From Oribacterium sp963623925 (GTDB lineage: Bacteria > Bacillota > Clostridia > Lachnospirales > Lachnospiraceae), in NCBI GenBank assembly GCA_963623925.1, contig CAVFNN010000005.1, positions 1-64,000 of the forward strand: a stretch of DNA of 64,000 nucleotides, given 5' to 3'. The position numbers and the translations under genes are program-made. Below are positions 7,267 through 15,061 of this stretch, piece by piece; position 1 is the stretch's first letter, and each line of letters begins with the position of its first letter. The notes below the pieces were generated by a model. It saw only the letters and a program-made list of their open reading frames with translations. It was not told the origin of the DNA and ran no database searches.

Positions 7267-8343
7267 ATGGAAAAGACAAATATGAAAATCAACGCACTGC
7301 CGTCGCCGACTTACAACTGGCTGAAGATGAATGACGCCCAGGTAGCGGCACCCCTGTCACCGGAGGGGGGAAATCCCATGGTGACCCGGCGTCCGGAGGT
7401 GAAGGCAGAGGCGGTAAGCTATGACGAGATCCAGGACATCGCCGGTGGTATGGGCTATGACATGGATCGTCTCATGAAGGATTCCGGCATTTCCGTACTG
7501 AAGCTGTCCGTGGCGGAGAACACTGAAGTGGCAGAGGCTGTGCATCTGGATTTTACCTTTGAAGATGGCAAGGAGCTTCTGAATGCGGTGGAAATTTATG
7601 CCGCTAAGAATGCGAAGCTCACGGTGCTCATGGATTTTGCATCCGACAGCAACGCCCGGGGCTTCGGTGCCGTGCAGACGAAGATTCGTGTGGAGGATAA
7701 TGCTGTCGTGCGCCTGATCCAGGTGCAGCGCCTGGGATCCGGGATGCGCTTCCTGGATGATATCGGTGTGGTGACCGCAGAGAATGGCCGTTTCGAGCAG
7801 ATTCAGCTGAACGTTTCCGGCGGCAGCTGCTACCAGGGCTCCCGGACAGACCTTCTGGGTGCCCGCAGCAGTCTGAAGACCGACATCGGCTACCTCCTCA
7901 GGAACCAGGAGCAGTTGGACATGAACTACATCGCCAACCACGTCGGCAAGAAAACCGAGTGTGAGATCAATGTGGACGGCGTACTGCGGAATGAGGCCCG
8001 GAAGCTGTTCCGTGGCACCATTGACCTTCGGAAGGGTGCGAAGGGGGCTGTCGGCAATGAGCTGGAGAACGTGCTGCTCATGAACGATGATGTGGTGAAC
8101 CAGACCATTCCCGTCATTCTCTGTGACGAGGAGGATGTGGAAGGCAACCACGGTGCCACCATCGGCCGCATTGACGAGTCCCTGCTGTTTTATCTGGAGT
8201 CCCGCGGGTTAAGCCACGAAGAGGTCTATGAAATGATGGCGGAGGCGAAACTGGATGCGGTGATCAATAAGATCCAGGATCCGGAGACCCGGAAGTATGT
8301 GCAGACACTGCTGAACCGGCATACCGCAGAAAACGAGGACTGA
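7267..8343 (+). CDS. sufD: Fe-S cluster assembly protein SufD
   Basis: A 358-residue SufB/SufD-family protein forming the SufB-SufD heterodimer on the SufC dimer. The C-terminal half shows the family beta-helix and the GATIGRIDESLLFYLESRGLS block (18 residues of it parallel the SufB C-terminus). The N-terminal 60 residues are poorly conserved, and the extreme start (LPSPTYNWLKMND) resembles the conserved TP-x-T-W-x-LxxN segment of SufD. ATG 7267 is chosen because of coupling to sufB; a second ATG at 7282 is possible. sufS follows after 12 bp. Confidence 0.92.
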   Translation: MEKTNMKINALPSPTYNWLKMNDAQVAAPLSPEGGNPMVTRRPEVKAEAVSYDEIQDIAGGMGYDMDRLMKDSGISVLKLSVAENTEVAEAVHLDFTFEDGKELLNAVEIYAAKNAKLTVLMDFASDSNARGFGAVQTKIRVEDNAVVRLIQVQRLGSGMRFLDDIGVVTAENGRFEQIQLNVSGGSCYQGSRTDLLGARSSLKTDIGYLLRNQEQLDMNYIANHVGKKTECEINVDGVLRNEARKLFRGTIDLRKGAKGAVGNELENVLLMNDDVVNQTIPVILCDEEDVEGNHGATIGRIDESLLFYLESRGLSHEEVYEMMAEAKLDAVINKIQDPETRKYVQTLLNRHTAENED

Positions 8344-8355
8344 GGAGGCATTTCC

Positions 8356-9603
8356 ATGCGAGAGATTTCAGGAGAAGAGAGAAAAAAGGAAGATGAGAAG
8401 ATCAAGTCAAAGTTCCTGATCTTCAAGTCTGCCAAGTTCAACTATCTGGACAATGCAGCCACCACCCAGAAGCCGGAATGTGTGCTGCAGGCGGTGAACA
8501 ACTACTACCGGACCCAGAACGCAAACCCTCTGCGGGGACTGTACAAATTGTCCGTGGCAGCCACGGATGCCTATGAGGATGCCCGGGAACAGGTGCGGAG
8601 CTTTCTGAACGCGGCTTCTACGGAGGAGATCATCTTTACAAGAAATGACACGGAGAGCCTGAACCTGGTGGCCTACAGCTATGGACGGCATTTCCTGAAG
8701 GCGGGAGATGAGATTCTCATCACCATCATGGAGCATCACAGCAATATGCTCCCCTGGCAACAGGTGGCAAAGGAAGTCGGTGCCAAGCTCACCTACATCC
8801 TGCCGGAGAAGGACGGCAGCATCACAGAGGAAAAGTTCCGTTCCTATCTGAACCCCAATGTGAAGCTGGTGGCCATGGTCCATGTTTCCAATGTGCTGGG
8901 CTGCTGCAACGACGTGAAAACTTTCGCACGGCTGGCCCATGAGAATGGTGCGGTCTTCGTCTGTGACGGCGCCCAGTCCGTGCCTCACATGAAGGTGGAT
9001 GTGCAGGATCTGGATGTGGATTTCCTGTCCGTTTCCGGTCACAAGATGTACGGCCCCATGGGCATCGGTGCGCTTTATGGCAAGAAGGAATTGCTGGAGA
9101 AAATGCCGCCCTTCCTCTTTGGCGGTGAGATGATTGAGTATGTCACCACGGAGGGTGCCACCTGGGCCGAACTTCCTCATAAGTTTGAGGCAGGTACGGT
9201 TAATGCCGGCGGCGCCGTGGGAATCGGTGAGGCGGTACGCTTCATGCGCTCCATCGGTATGGAGCGGATCGAGGAGCGGGAGCTGTATCTCACGAAACTT
9301 TTGATGCGCGAAATGCAGAAGGTACCGCATGTACATATCCTGGGTTCGGAAGACCCGGAGAAGCATCACGGTATCGTGACCTTCACCATTGACGGGGTAC
9401 ATCCCCACGACATTGCGGCGATTTTCGATGCCTACGATGTGGATGTGCGGGCGGGCCATCACTGCGCTCAGCCGCTTATGAAGTTCCTGGGCACGCCCAG
9501 CACCACCCGGGCCAGTCTGGGACTGTACAACACGGAGGAGGATGTCTACCGCTTCGTGGAGGTTCTGAAGAAGATCAGAGGAGAGATGGGTTATGGCGAC
9601 TAA
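8356..9603 (+). CDS. sufS: Cysteine desulfurase SufS
   Basis: A 415-residue PLP-dependent class V aminotransferase-fold enzyme that takes sulfur from L-cysteine and passes the persulfide to SufU. Seen: EHHSNMLPWQ near residues 126-135 (substrate/PLP pocket histidine), the PLP lysine K230 in SVSGHKMYGP, and catalytic C370 in RAGHHCAQP. These are group II (SufS) features. The first ~20 residues are charged (EERKKEDEKIKSK) and may be an extension. Its 3' end overlaps sufU by 11 bp, so the pair is translationally coupled, consistent with their direct sulfur transfer. Confidence 0.95.
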   Translation: MREISGEERKKEDEKIKSKFLIFKSAKFNYLDNAATTQKPECVLQAVNNYYRTQNANPLRGLYKLSVAATDAYEDAREQVRSFLNAASTEEIIFTRNDTESLNLVAYSYGRHFLKAGDEILITIMEHHSNMLPWQQVAKEVGAKLTYILPEKDGSITEEKFRSYLNPNVKLVAMVHVSNVLGCCNDVKTFARLAHENGAVFVCDGAQSVPHMKVDVQDLDVDFLSVSGHKMYGPMGIGALYGKKELLEKMPPFLFGGEMIEYVTTEGATWAELPHKFEAGTVNAGGAVGIGEAVRFMRSIGMERIEERELYLTKLLMREMQKVPHVHILGSEDPEKHHGIVTFTIDGVHPHDIAAIFDAYDVDVRAGHHCAQPLMKFLGTPSTTRASLGLYNTEEDVYRFVEVLKKIRGEMGYGD

Positions 9604-10063
9604 TACATTTTATAACGAGGTGCTGACGGATCATAACATCCATCCGGCACATAAGCACAAGATGGAGAATCCCAGCTATTCTCTGGAGGGCGTGAATCCC
9701 AGCTGCGGCGATGACATTGTTCTTTATTTAAATGTCAGCGAGGCTGGGGTGATCGAGGACGCCTCCTTTGACGGTGACGGCTGTGCCATTTCTCAGGCCA
9801 GTGCGGACATGATGTGCGACCTGATCATCGGAAAGCAGAAGGAGGAGGCTCTGCGGCTCTCCGAAATCTTCCTGCGGATGATCAAGGGCAAGATCACGGA
9901 AGAGGAACACGAGGAGCTGGAGGAGGCAGGTATCCTGGAGGATATCTCCCACATGCCCGCCCGTGTGAAATGCGCTGTGCTGGGCTGGCATACCATGGAT
10001 GAGATTTTCAAGGATGCCGCCGAAGGCAAGGTGGATCAGTATAGCGGGAAATTTGAGCAGTGA
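9593..10063 (+). CDS. sufU: SufU zinc-dependent sulfurtransferase / Fe-S assembly protein
   Basis: A 156-residue SufU. The conserved zinc and sulfur-acceptor residues are in place: C38 and D40 in NPSCGDDI, C64 in GDGCAIS, and C127 in RVKCAVLGW. The insertion between the second and third cysteines that distinguishes SufU from IscU is present (about residues 75-120). In Firmicutes SufU accepts persulfide from SufS. Overlaps sufS by 11 bp and ends the operon; a family A structured repeat starts one base after its stop codon. Confidence 0.95.
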   Translation: MATNTFYNEVLTDHNIHPAHKHKMENPSYSLEGVNPSCGDDIVLYLNVSEAGVIEDASFDGDGCAISQASADMMCDLIIGKQKEEALRLSEIFLRMIKGKITEEEHEELEEAGILEDISHMPARVKCAVLGWHTMDEIFKDAAEGKVDQYSGKFEQ

Positions 10064-10064
10064 A

Positions 10065-10163
10065 GGACTTTGCATCAAGCAAAGTCCGGAACAAGCTGAC
10101 ATGCCCCGAAGGGGCATGCCTGCGAAGCAGGTTTGCTGAGTACGTCAGGTTCGAAGCAAATCC
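10065..10163 (+). repeat. Family A structured repeat, copy 1 (3' of sufU)
   Basis: Hairpin 1 is GGACTTTGC-ATCAA-GCAAAGTCC (10065-10087). The linker GGAACAAGCTGACATGCC follows. Hairpin 2 is ATGCCCC-GAA-GGGGCAT (10101-10117). Hairpin 3 is CCTGC-GAA-GCAGG (10119-10131). A terminal stem TTTGC/GCAAA (10132-10136 with 10156-10160) encloses CTGA/TCAG. It ends in aatcc(c)ggaagtgga. Same architecture as 14170-14313 and 16357-16500 but different stem sequences. Confidence 0.7.
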
Positions 10164-10194
10164 CGGAAGTGGAATGAAGATAAAAGTATGCGAA

Positions 10195-10222
10195 AAAAGG
10201 ACGGCTGATGCCGTCCTTTTTC
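10195..10222 (+). terminator. Terminator of the suf operon
   Basis: Perfect stem AAAAGGACGGC (10195-10205) with GCCGTCCTTTT (10210-10220), loop tgat, and a T-run. Confidence 0.8.
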
Positions 10223-10261
10223 CGTGGGCTTCGCGACAGCTCGGCTGGCGGGTGCCCACGG
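10222..10261 (+). repeat. Family B palindromic repeat, copy 2
   Basis: CCGTGGGC (10222-10229) pairs with GCCCACGG (10254-10261). The interior is TTCGCGACAGCTCGGCTG then GCGGGT. It sits directly after the suf terminator. Confidence 0.6.
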
Positions 10262-10302
10262 AATAAGGGAACCCGTCCCTTGCGGGACAATCCCTAGGAT
10301 AA

Positions 10303-11388
10303 TTAGTAATGTATAACATTCCCCGCCTTCTTGATGGCGTCGATGACGGGTGCGGCTTCTGCAGAGGTGAAGAAGCGGTAGGTGCTTTCCGGCACCAGTG
10401 ATTTCACGAGTTCCAAATCGTCCTCCTGCAGGGCCTTTCGGACCGTGGAAGCGGAGATGGGTTTGCCGCCCATTTCCTTTCGTTCAATGATATGGCAGTC
10501 AATGCTCTGCTTCGGCAGTTCCTCCGCCATGATGGCATTGTAGGCACTGGTGACCACAGAGGTGGGCTCGGATCCCACATAGCGGGCCGTGATGCCGAGG
10601 CTCTCTGCGATGCGGCTGAATACCGCGAGATCGAGGCGCGCCTGACTTTCAATGACAGCCGCATCATCCTTCTGGAAGTAGGCCGGGAAGGTGGCGGAGC
10701 TGATGATATAGGAACCGCTGTCGTGGTAGATGATATTGTCGAACTGGGCGGTGCCTTCCTGCACCAGCCGCTTCCGTACTTCGAAGGGCACTAGGCTCTG
10801 CTCTTCGGAAACGATGAAGAGATGCAGGAGGTCGGAGGCCTTGGCTGCCGTTTCCACCAGATACTGATGCCCCAGGGTGAAGGGGTTCGCATTCATGACG
10901 AGGGCACTGATTTTTGATGCAGAAGACATTGCCCCGGCATGGGGGAGGGCAGCAAGCTGCGACGCGGTTTCCTTCTGCAGTCCCTTCAGGTAATTCTCAA
11001 AGCCGGTGCGCTTGTTCTCCATGAAGACGATTTGCCCCTCAACCCGGGCGATTTCCGTGAAGCCCAGGCTGCCGAAGAACTTCGCGGAGTTGCACTTTGT
11101 GTACAGGAAAAGATGGTAATTTCCCCGGGCATACTGGTACTCAATGAGGTGGGAAACGATGTCGTTCATCAAGGCCTCTCCCTGGTGACTGCTGTCCACG
11201 GCCATGCAGCGCAGGGTATTGCCGAAGCAGCTGCCGGTGGCGATGACCTGATAATCATCATCCAGCATGGCGGCGGTGTAGTCAAGGTTTGCGTCCCGGC
11301 GGATGCCCTCCTTGATGAGCAGATTGTCCACCCGCTCCCGCAGGTAGCGGTCATTGGGCAGAACGGAAGTAATGCTGTATTCAGACAT
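10303..11388 (-). CDS. citC: [Citrate (pro-3S)-lyase] ligase
   Basis: A 361-residue CitC, which acetylates the phosphoribosyl-dephospho-CoA prosthetic group of citrate lyase acyl carrier protein using ATP. An N-terminal GNAT-like domain (about 1-135) is followed by a C-terminal nucleotidyltransferase domain with the HxGH-type motif NANPFTLGHQYL (about 167-178) and ISASTVRKAL near 325. Length is typical. ATG 11388 follows aaggag. No citD, citE, citF, citX, citG or citrate transporter is visible nearby, so its partner must be elsewhere in the genome, or it serves a related lyase. Confidence 0.9.
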   Translation of the reverse strand: MSEYSITSVLPNDRYLRERVDNLLIKEGIRRDANLDYTAAMLDDDYQVIATGSCFGNTLRCMAVDSSHQGEALMNDIVSHLIEYQYARGNYHLFLYTKCNSAKFFGSLGFTEIARVEGQIVFMENKRTGFENYLKGLQKETASQLAALPHAGAMSSASKISALVMNANPFTLGHQYLVETAAKASDLLHLFIVSEEQSLVPFEVRKRLVQEGTAQFDNIIYHDSGSYIISSATFPAYFQKDDAAVIESQARLDLAVFSRIAESLGITARYVGSEPTSVVTSAYNAIMAEELPKQSIDCHIIERKEMGGKPISASTVRKALQEDDLELVKSLVPESTYRFFTSAEAAPVIDAIKKAGNVIHY

Positions 11389-11448
11389 GAAAAATCTCCT
11401 TTTACGAAAATTGAATGGATTTCCCCCTGCACCGGTATCTCACCTCCG

Positions 11449-11470
11449 GTGCTAAATGATATTTTAGCAC
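11449..11470. promoter_or_regulatory. Inverted repeat between citC and efp, possible operator
   Basis: GTGCTAAA (11449-11456) with TTTAGCAC (11463-11470), 6-bp spacer, about 60 bp upstream of citC. The binding protein is unknown. Confidence 0.3.
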
Positions 11471-11625
11471 AAGGACTTGAAAAGCGGCAGATTTTATATT
11501 AGAATATCTCAGTATTTATGGGCAAATCGAGGGGATGGGTTCATGACACATTCTCGCGTCATGATGCGCGCCCTGTGATATAAATAAGGAAGCAAAGGAA
11601 AGCTTTGTTGATTTAGGAGGATTTT

Positions 11626-12183
11626 ATGGTATCAGCTAGTGATTTCAGAAATGGTGTTACACTTGAGATCGACGGACAGGTTGTTCAGATCATCGAGTTC
11701 CAGCATGTAAAGCCGGGTAAGGGCGCAGCCTTCGTCAGAACCAAGCTGAAGAACGTAATCAACGGCGGTGTGACAGAGAAGACCTTCCGTCCCACTGAGA
11801 AGTTCCCGCCTGCACACATTGACCGTGTAGACATGCAGTATCTCTATGATGACGGCACAATGTACAACTTCATGAACAACGAGACCTTCGAGCAGATCGC
11901 CCTTTCTCACGATCAGATTCAGGATTCCATGAAGTTCGTGAAGGAGAACGAGACCGTTCGTGTGGATTCTTACCAGGGTAAGGTATTCTCCGTAGAGCCG
12001 CCTCTGAAGGTGACTCTCGAGGTTACACACACTGAGCCGGGCGTAAAGGGCAACACCACAACAGGTGCTACAAAGCCGGCTACTGTTGAGACAGGCGCTG
12101 AGATTCAGGTTCCCCTGTTCGTTAACATCGGTGACAAGGTTATCATTTCCACTGAGAGCGGCGAGTACGTTTCCAGAGGATAA
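11626..12183 (+). CDS. efp: Elongation factor P
   Basis: A 185-residue EF-P with the usual three beta-barrel domains: KOW-like N-terminal domain to about 63, central OB domain to about 128, C-terminal OB domain. It relieves ribosomes stalled on polyproline. The loop between beta3 and beta4 reads HVKPGKGAAF, placing K32 at the tip, the residue modified in Firmicutes EF-P. No modification enzyme (EpmA/B or YmfI-like) is adjacent. ATG 11626 follows taggagga. It is monocistronic with a terminator at 12233-12260. Confidence 0.97.
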   Translation: MVSASDFRNGVTLEIDGQVVQIIEFQHVKPGKGAAFVRTKLKNVINGGVTEKTFRPTEKFPPAHIDRVDMQYLYDDGTMYNFMNNETFEQIALSHDQIQDSMKFVKENETVRVDSYQGKVFSVEPPLKVTLEVTHTEPGVKGNTTTGATKPATVETGAEIQVPLFVNIGDKVIISTESGEYVSRG

Positions 12184-12232
12184 TGTCTTCTGCCGAAAGA
12201 ATTGCATAGCTGCGGAGAAATCCGTTTTTGAG

Positions 12233-12260
12233 AAGGTTTCCCGATACGGGAGACCTTTTT
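12233..12260 (+). terminator. Terminator of efp
   Basis: Stem aaggtttcccg / cgggagacctt around loop ata with a T5 tail. A weaker CGGA-GAAA-TCCG-TTTTT hairpin sits just upstream at about 12212-12228. Confidence 0.65.
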
Positions 12261-12358
12261 GAGTATCATGCCTAGGCATGATGCCTTAGCGGCGAGCGTA
12301 TAAAAGTTTCTACGTCAGCAGAGGCTTCCTTGTTTTTGAATATACGAAGGAGAACAAT

Positions 12359-14164
12359 TTGAAAACCATACAGAACATTATCACCGAGGCAGTGCAGCAG
12401 GCCTTCCGTGCGGCGGGCTATGACGAGAGCCTGGGTAGAGTCAGCATTTCCAACCGGCCGGACCTCTGCGAGTACCAGAGTAATGGTGCCATGGCCGGTG
12501 CCAAGCAGTATCATCAGAAGCCCATCGACATCGCCAACGCGGTGGTGGAGAAGCTGCAGGAGATGACAGTGGAGGGAACCCCGCTCTTCGTGAAGGCGGA
12601 GGCTGTGATGCCCGGCTTCATTAACCTGAGCATGAATCCGGCGTACCTCACCACCTATTTGAATGGCATGAACCGCGAGGAAAATCTCGGTCTGGACAAG
12701 ACCCTGGGCGGGGAGAAGATCATCATCGACTACGGCGGTGCCAATGTTGCGAAGCCCCTGCATGTGGGACACCTGCGTTCTGCCGTGATCGGCGAGTGCG
12801 TGAAGCGTCTGGCCCGGAAGATGGGCAATGAAGTGATCGGCGACGCACATCTCGGCGACTGGGGCCTGCAGATGGGCCTCATCATCGCAGAGCTGGAGGA
12901 CCGGGGACGTCTGGGTTCGGAATTCACCATTTCCGAGCTGGAGGAGATCTACCCTGCAGCATCCAACAAGGCAAAGGCCAAGAATGAGGCCGGCGAGCTG
13001 ATCAATCCGGAATTTGCAGAGCGTGCCCACCAGGCAACCCTGAAGCTGCAGAGTGGCGATCCGGTATACCACAAGGTTTGGGAGCAGATCATGGAGGTCA
13101 GCATCGCGGACCTGAAGAAGAATTATGGTGCCTTGAACGTGACCTTTGATCTCTGGAAGGGCGAGTCAGATGCCCAGCCTTATATTCCGGGACTGATCCA
13201 GGATCTGATCGACAAGGGCTTGGCTTATGAGTCTCAGGGCGCGCTGGTGGTGGACATCACCGAGCCCACAGATCCCAAGGAGCTGCCGCCTTGCATGGTG
13301 CGGAAGTCCGATGGTGCGGCCCTCTATGCCACATCCGACCTGGGCACCATCCTGGAGCGGGAGAAGCTCTACCAGCCCACCCGCTACATTTACGTGGCTG
13401 ACAGCCGCCAGGCGCTGCACTTCACCCAGTTCTTCCGGGTGGCCCGCAAGGCAGGCTTTGTGAAGCCGGAGACGAAGCTCGACTACATTGGTTTCGGCAC
13501 CATGAACGGCAAGGACGGCAAGCCCTTCAAGACTCGTGAGGGCGGCGTGCTGCGTCTGGAGTCCCTGATCAAGGACACCAATGAGAAGATGCTGGAGCGG
13601 ATCCGGGAGTCTCGGGGCGAGGATATGCCGGAGGCAGAGGCAAAAGAGAATGCCAGAATCATCGGTCTGGCCGCGCTGAAGTACGGCGATCTGTCCAACC
13701 AGGCCACGAAGGATTACATCTTCGATCTGGATAAGTTCACCTCCTTCGAAGGAAATACCGGCCCTTATATCCTGTATACCATCGTGCGTATCGGCTCCAT
13801 CCTCAGGAAGTATGCGAAGGAGCAGGGCACAGAGATCGCATCCATGCAGGACTATATTGATGCCCATGCCGGTGATTTCCGGATCCTGCCCATCGGGGAG
13901 AAGAGCGGACACGAGCTGGAGACCCTGCTCGCGCGCTACCAGGACGAGTTGAAGGGCGCCTGGACGGAGCTTGCACCGCACAAGATCTGCACCTACATTT
14001 TCTCCCTGTCCAATGCCTTCAATTCCTTCTATCATGATGTGAAAATTCTCGCTGAGCAGGACCAGGAGAAGAAAGAGGGTTACCTTGCCCTCCTGATGCT
14101 CACCTGGCGCGTCCTCACCGAGTGCATTCATGTATTAGGATTCGATGCGCCGGAAAGGATGTGA
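12359..14164 (+). CDS. argS: Arginine--tRNA ligase
   Basis: A 601-residue class I aminoacyl-tRNA synthetase charging tRNA-Arg. Visible: N-terminal Add1 domain (1-110), the HIGH-type motif AKPLHVGHLRSA (about 129-140), catalytic core with SDLGTILEREK and ADSRQALHFTQFF, a KMSK-type loop degenerate as GKPFKTREGG (about 384-393), and a C-terminal anticodon-binding DALR domain ending ECIHVLGFDAPERM. The start is TTG 12359, seven bases after gaaggag; the reading frame has no better ATG. No T-box leader was found in the 175-bp upstream gap. A family A repeat follows its stop immediately. Linked downstream to a YfcE-type gene. Confidence 0.95.
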   Translation: MKTIQNIITEAVQQAFRAAGYDESLGRVSISNRPDLCEYQSNGAMAGAKQYHQKPIDIANAVVEKLQEMTVEGTPLFVKAEAVMPGFINLSMNPAYLTTYLNGMNREENLGLDKTLGGEKIIIDYGGANVAKPLHVGHLRSAVIGECVKRLARKMGNEVIGDAHLGDWGLQMGLIIAELEDRGRLGSEFTISELEEIYPAASNKAKAKNEAGELINPEFAERAHQATLKLQSGDPVYHKVWEQIMEVSIADLKKNYGALNVTFDLWKGESDAQPYIPGLIQDLIDKGLAYESQGALVVDITEPTDPKELPPCMVRKSDGAALYATSDLGTILEREKLYQPTRYIYVADSRQALHFTQFFRVARKAGFVKPETKLDYIGFGTMNGKDGKPFKTREGGVLRLESLIKDTNEKMLERIRESRGEDMPEAEAKENARIIGLAALKYGDLSNQATKDYIFDLDKFTSFEGNTGPYILYTIVRIGSILRKYAKEQGTEIASMQDYIDAHAGDFRILPIGEKSGHELETLLARYQDELKGAWTELAPHKICTYIFSLSNAFNSFYHDVKILAEQDQEKKEGYLALLMLTWRVLTECIHVLGFDAPERM

Positions 14165-14169
14165 GTGGA

Positions 14170-14313
14170 GAACGATGCATGAAGCATCGTTCGGAACGAA
14201 CTGACATGCCGTACTTGCTGCGAAGAGAAAGCAGAAAGAAGAAAAAGAAAGCGCAGCAAGACGGGATGCCTGCGAAGCAGGTTCACCGAAGACAACAAGT
14301 CTGAGGTGAATCC
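14170..14313 (+). repeat. Family A structured repeat, copy 2 (between argS and the YfcE-type gene)
   Basis: Hairpin 1 is GAACGATGC-ATGAA-GCATCGTTC (14170-14192), linker GGAACGAACTGACATGCC. Long hairpin 2 is CTTGCTGCG (14214-14222) with CGCAGCAAG (14252-14260) around a 29-nt purine-rich loop. Hairpin 3 is CCTGC-GAA-GCAGG (14269-14281). The terminal stem is TTCACC/GGTGAA (14282-14287 with 14305-14310). The downstream gene's ribosome site (gtggagg) begins right after it. Near-identical to copy 3. Confidence 0.75.
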
Positions 14314-14331
14314 AAGTGGAGGAAAAATAAA

Positions 14332-14892
14332 ATGAAATATTTTATCGCAAGCGATATTCACGGCTCTGCCTATTGGTGCCGGAAAATGCTGGAGCGCTTC
14401 GAAGAGAGCGGCGCAGAGCGGCTGATCCTTTTAGGCGACATTCTGTACCACGGCCCCCGCAATGACCTGCCGAAGGACTATGCCCCGAAGGAAGTCATTG
14501 CCATGTTAAATCCCCTGAAGGACCGGATTTACGCGGTGCGGGGCAACTGCGAGGCAGAGGTGGACCAGATGGTGCTGTCTTTCCCGGTGATGGCGGACTA
14601 TGCCCTGCTGTCCCTCAACGGTCATACCATTTATGCCACCCACGGCCATATCTATAATGAAGAAAAGCTGCCGCCCATTTCCGCGGGCGATGCGTTGCTC
14701 CATGGCCATACTCACCTGTTGAAAGCGGAGAAGCTGGAGAAGGACGGCGTGTCCTTCTATCACCTGAATCCGGGCTCCACCTCCATTCCCAAGGGCGGCA
14801 ATCCGAACACCTATGCCATCCTCGAGGGAGACGATTACCGCGTACTGGATTTTGAGGGTAATGTCGTCGCCGCCATCAAGCTGGGAGACTAG
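14332..14892 (+). CDS. yfcE: YfcE-type metallophosphodiesterase
   Basis: A 186-residue calcineurin-like phosphoesterase of the YfcE/MJ0936 family. Two-metal ligands are all visible: D8 and H10 in ASDIHG, D36 in LLGDILYHG, N72 in VRGNCE, H104 in YATHGH, and H126/H128 in LHGHTH. The C73 of the GNC variant is typical of YfcE. Enzymes of this group hydrolyse phosphodiester model substrates; the natural substrate is unknown. ATG 14332 uses gtggagg contributed by the end of the family A repeat. Probably cotranscribed with argS. Confidence 0.9.
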   Translation: MKYFIASDIHGSAYWCRKMLERFEESGAERLILLGDILYHGPRNDLPKDYAPKEVIAMLNPLKDRIYAVRGNCEAEVDQMVLSFPVMADYALLSLNGHTIYATHGHIYNEEKLPPISAGDALLHGHTHLLKAEKLEKDGVSFYHLNPGSTSIPKGGNPNTYAILEGDDYRVLDFEGNVVAAIKLGD

Positions 14893-14949
14893 GCCGAAGA
14901 CATTATCCGCCTCTCCTTTGTGAAAAATGTAAGTATTTCCATGAATTCC

Positions 14950-14978
14950 TTGCAAGTCCTTCGTGAAAGTGCTATATT
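14950..14978 (+). promoter_or_regulatory. Promoter of fucO
   Basis: TTGCAA (14950-14955), 17-bp spacer, TATATT (14973-14978). The leader is about 80 nt long. Confidence 0.7.
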
Positions 14979-15061
14979 GTTAATGGTTTAACAGACCAAA
15001 CATTCAACCGGACTAAAAAATTTTTCCGGCTGCGGATCACACACAAAAGGAGAGTAATCGC

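Noticed and set aside
12184..12358. Possible T-box riboswitch upstream of argS
   Set aside because: No T-box sequence (AGGGTGGNACCGCG-like) or specifier stem was found; the gap holds the efp terminator and a palindrome only.
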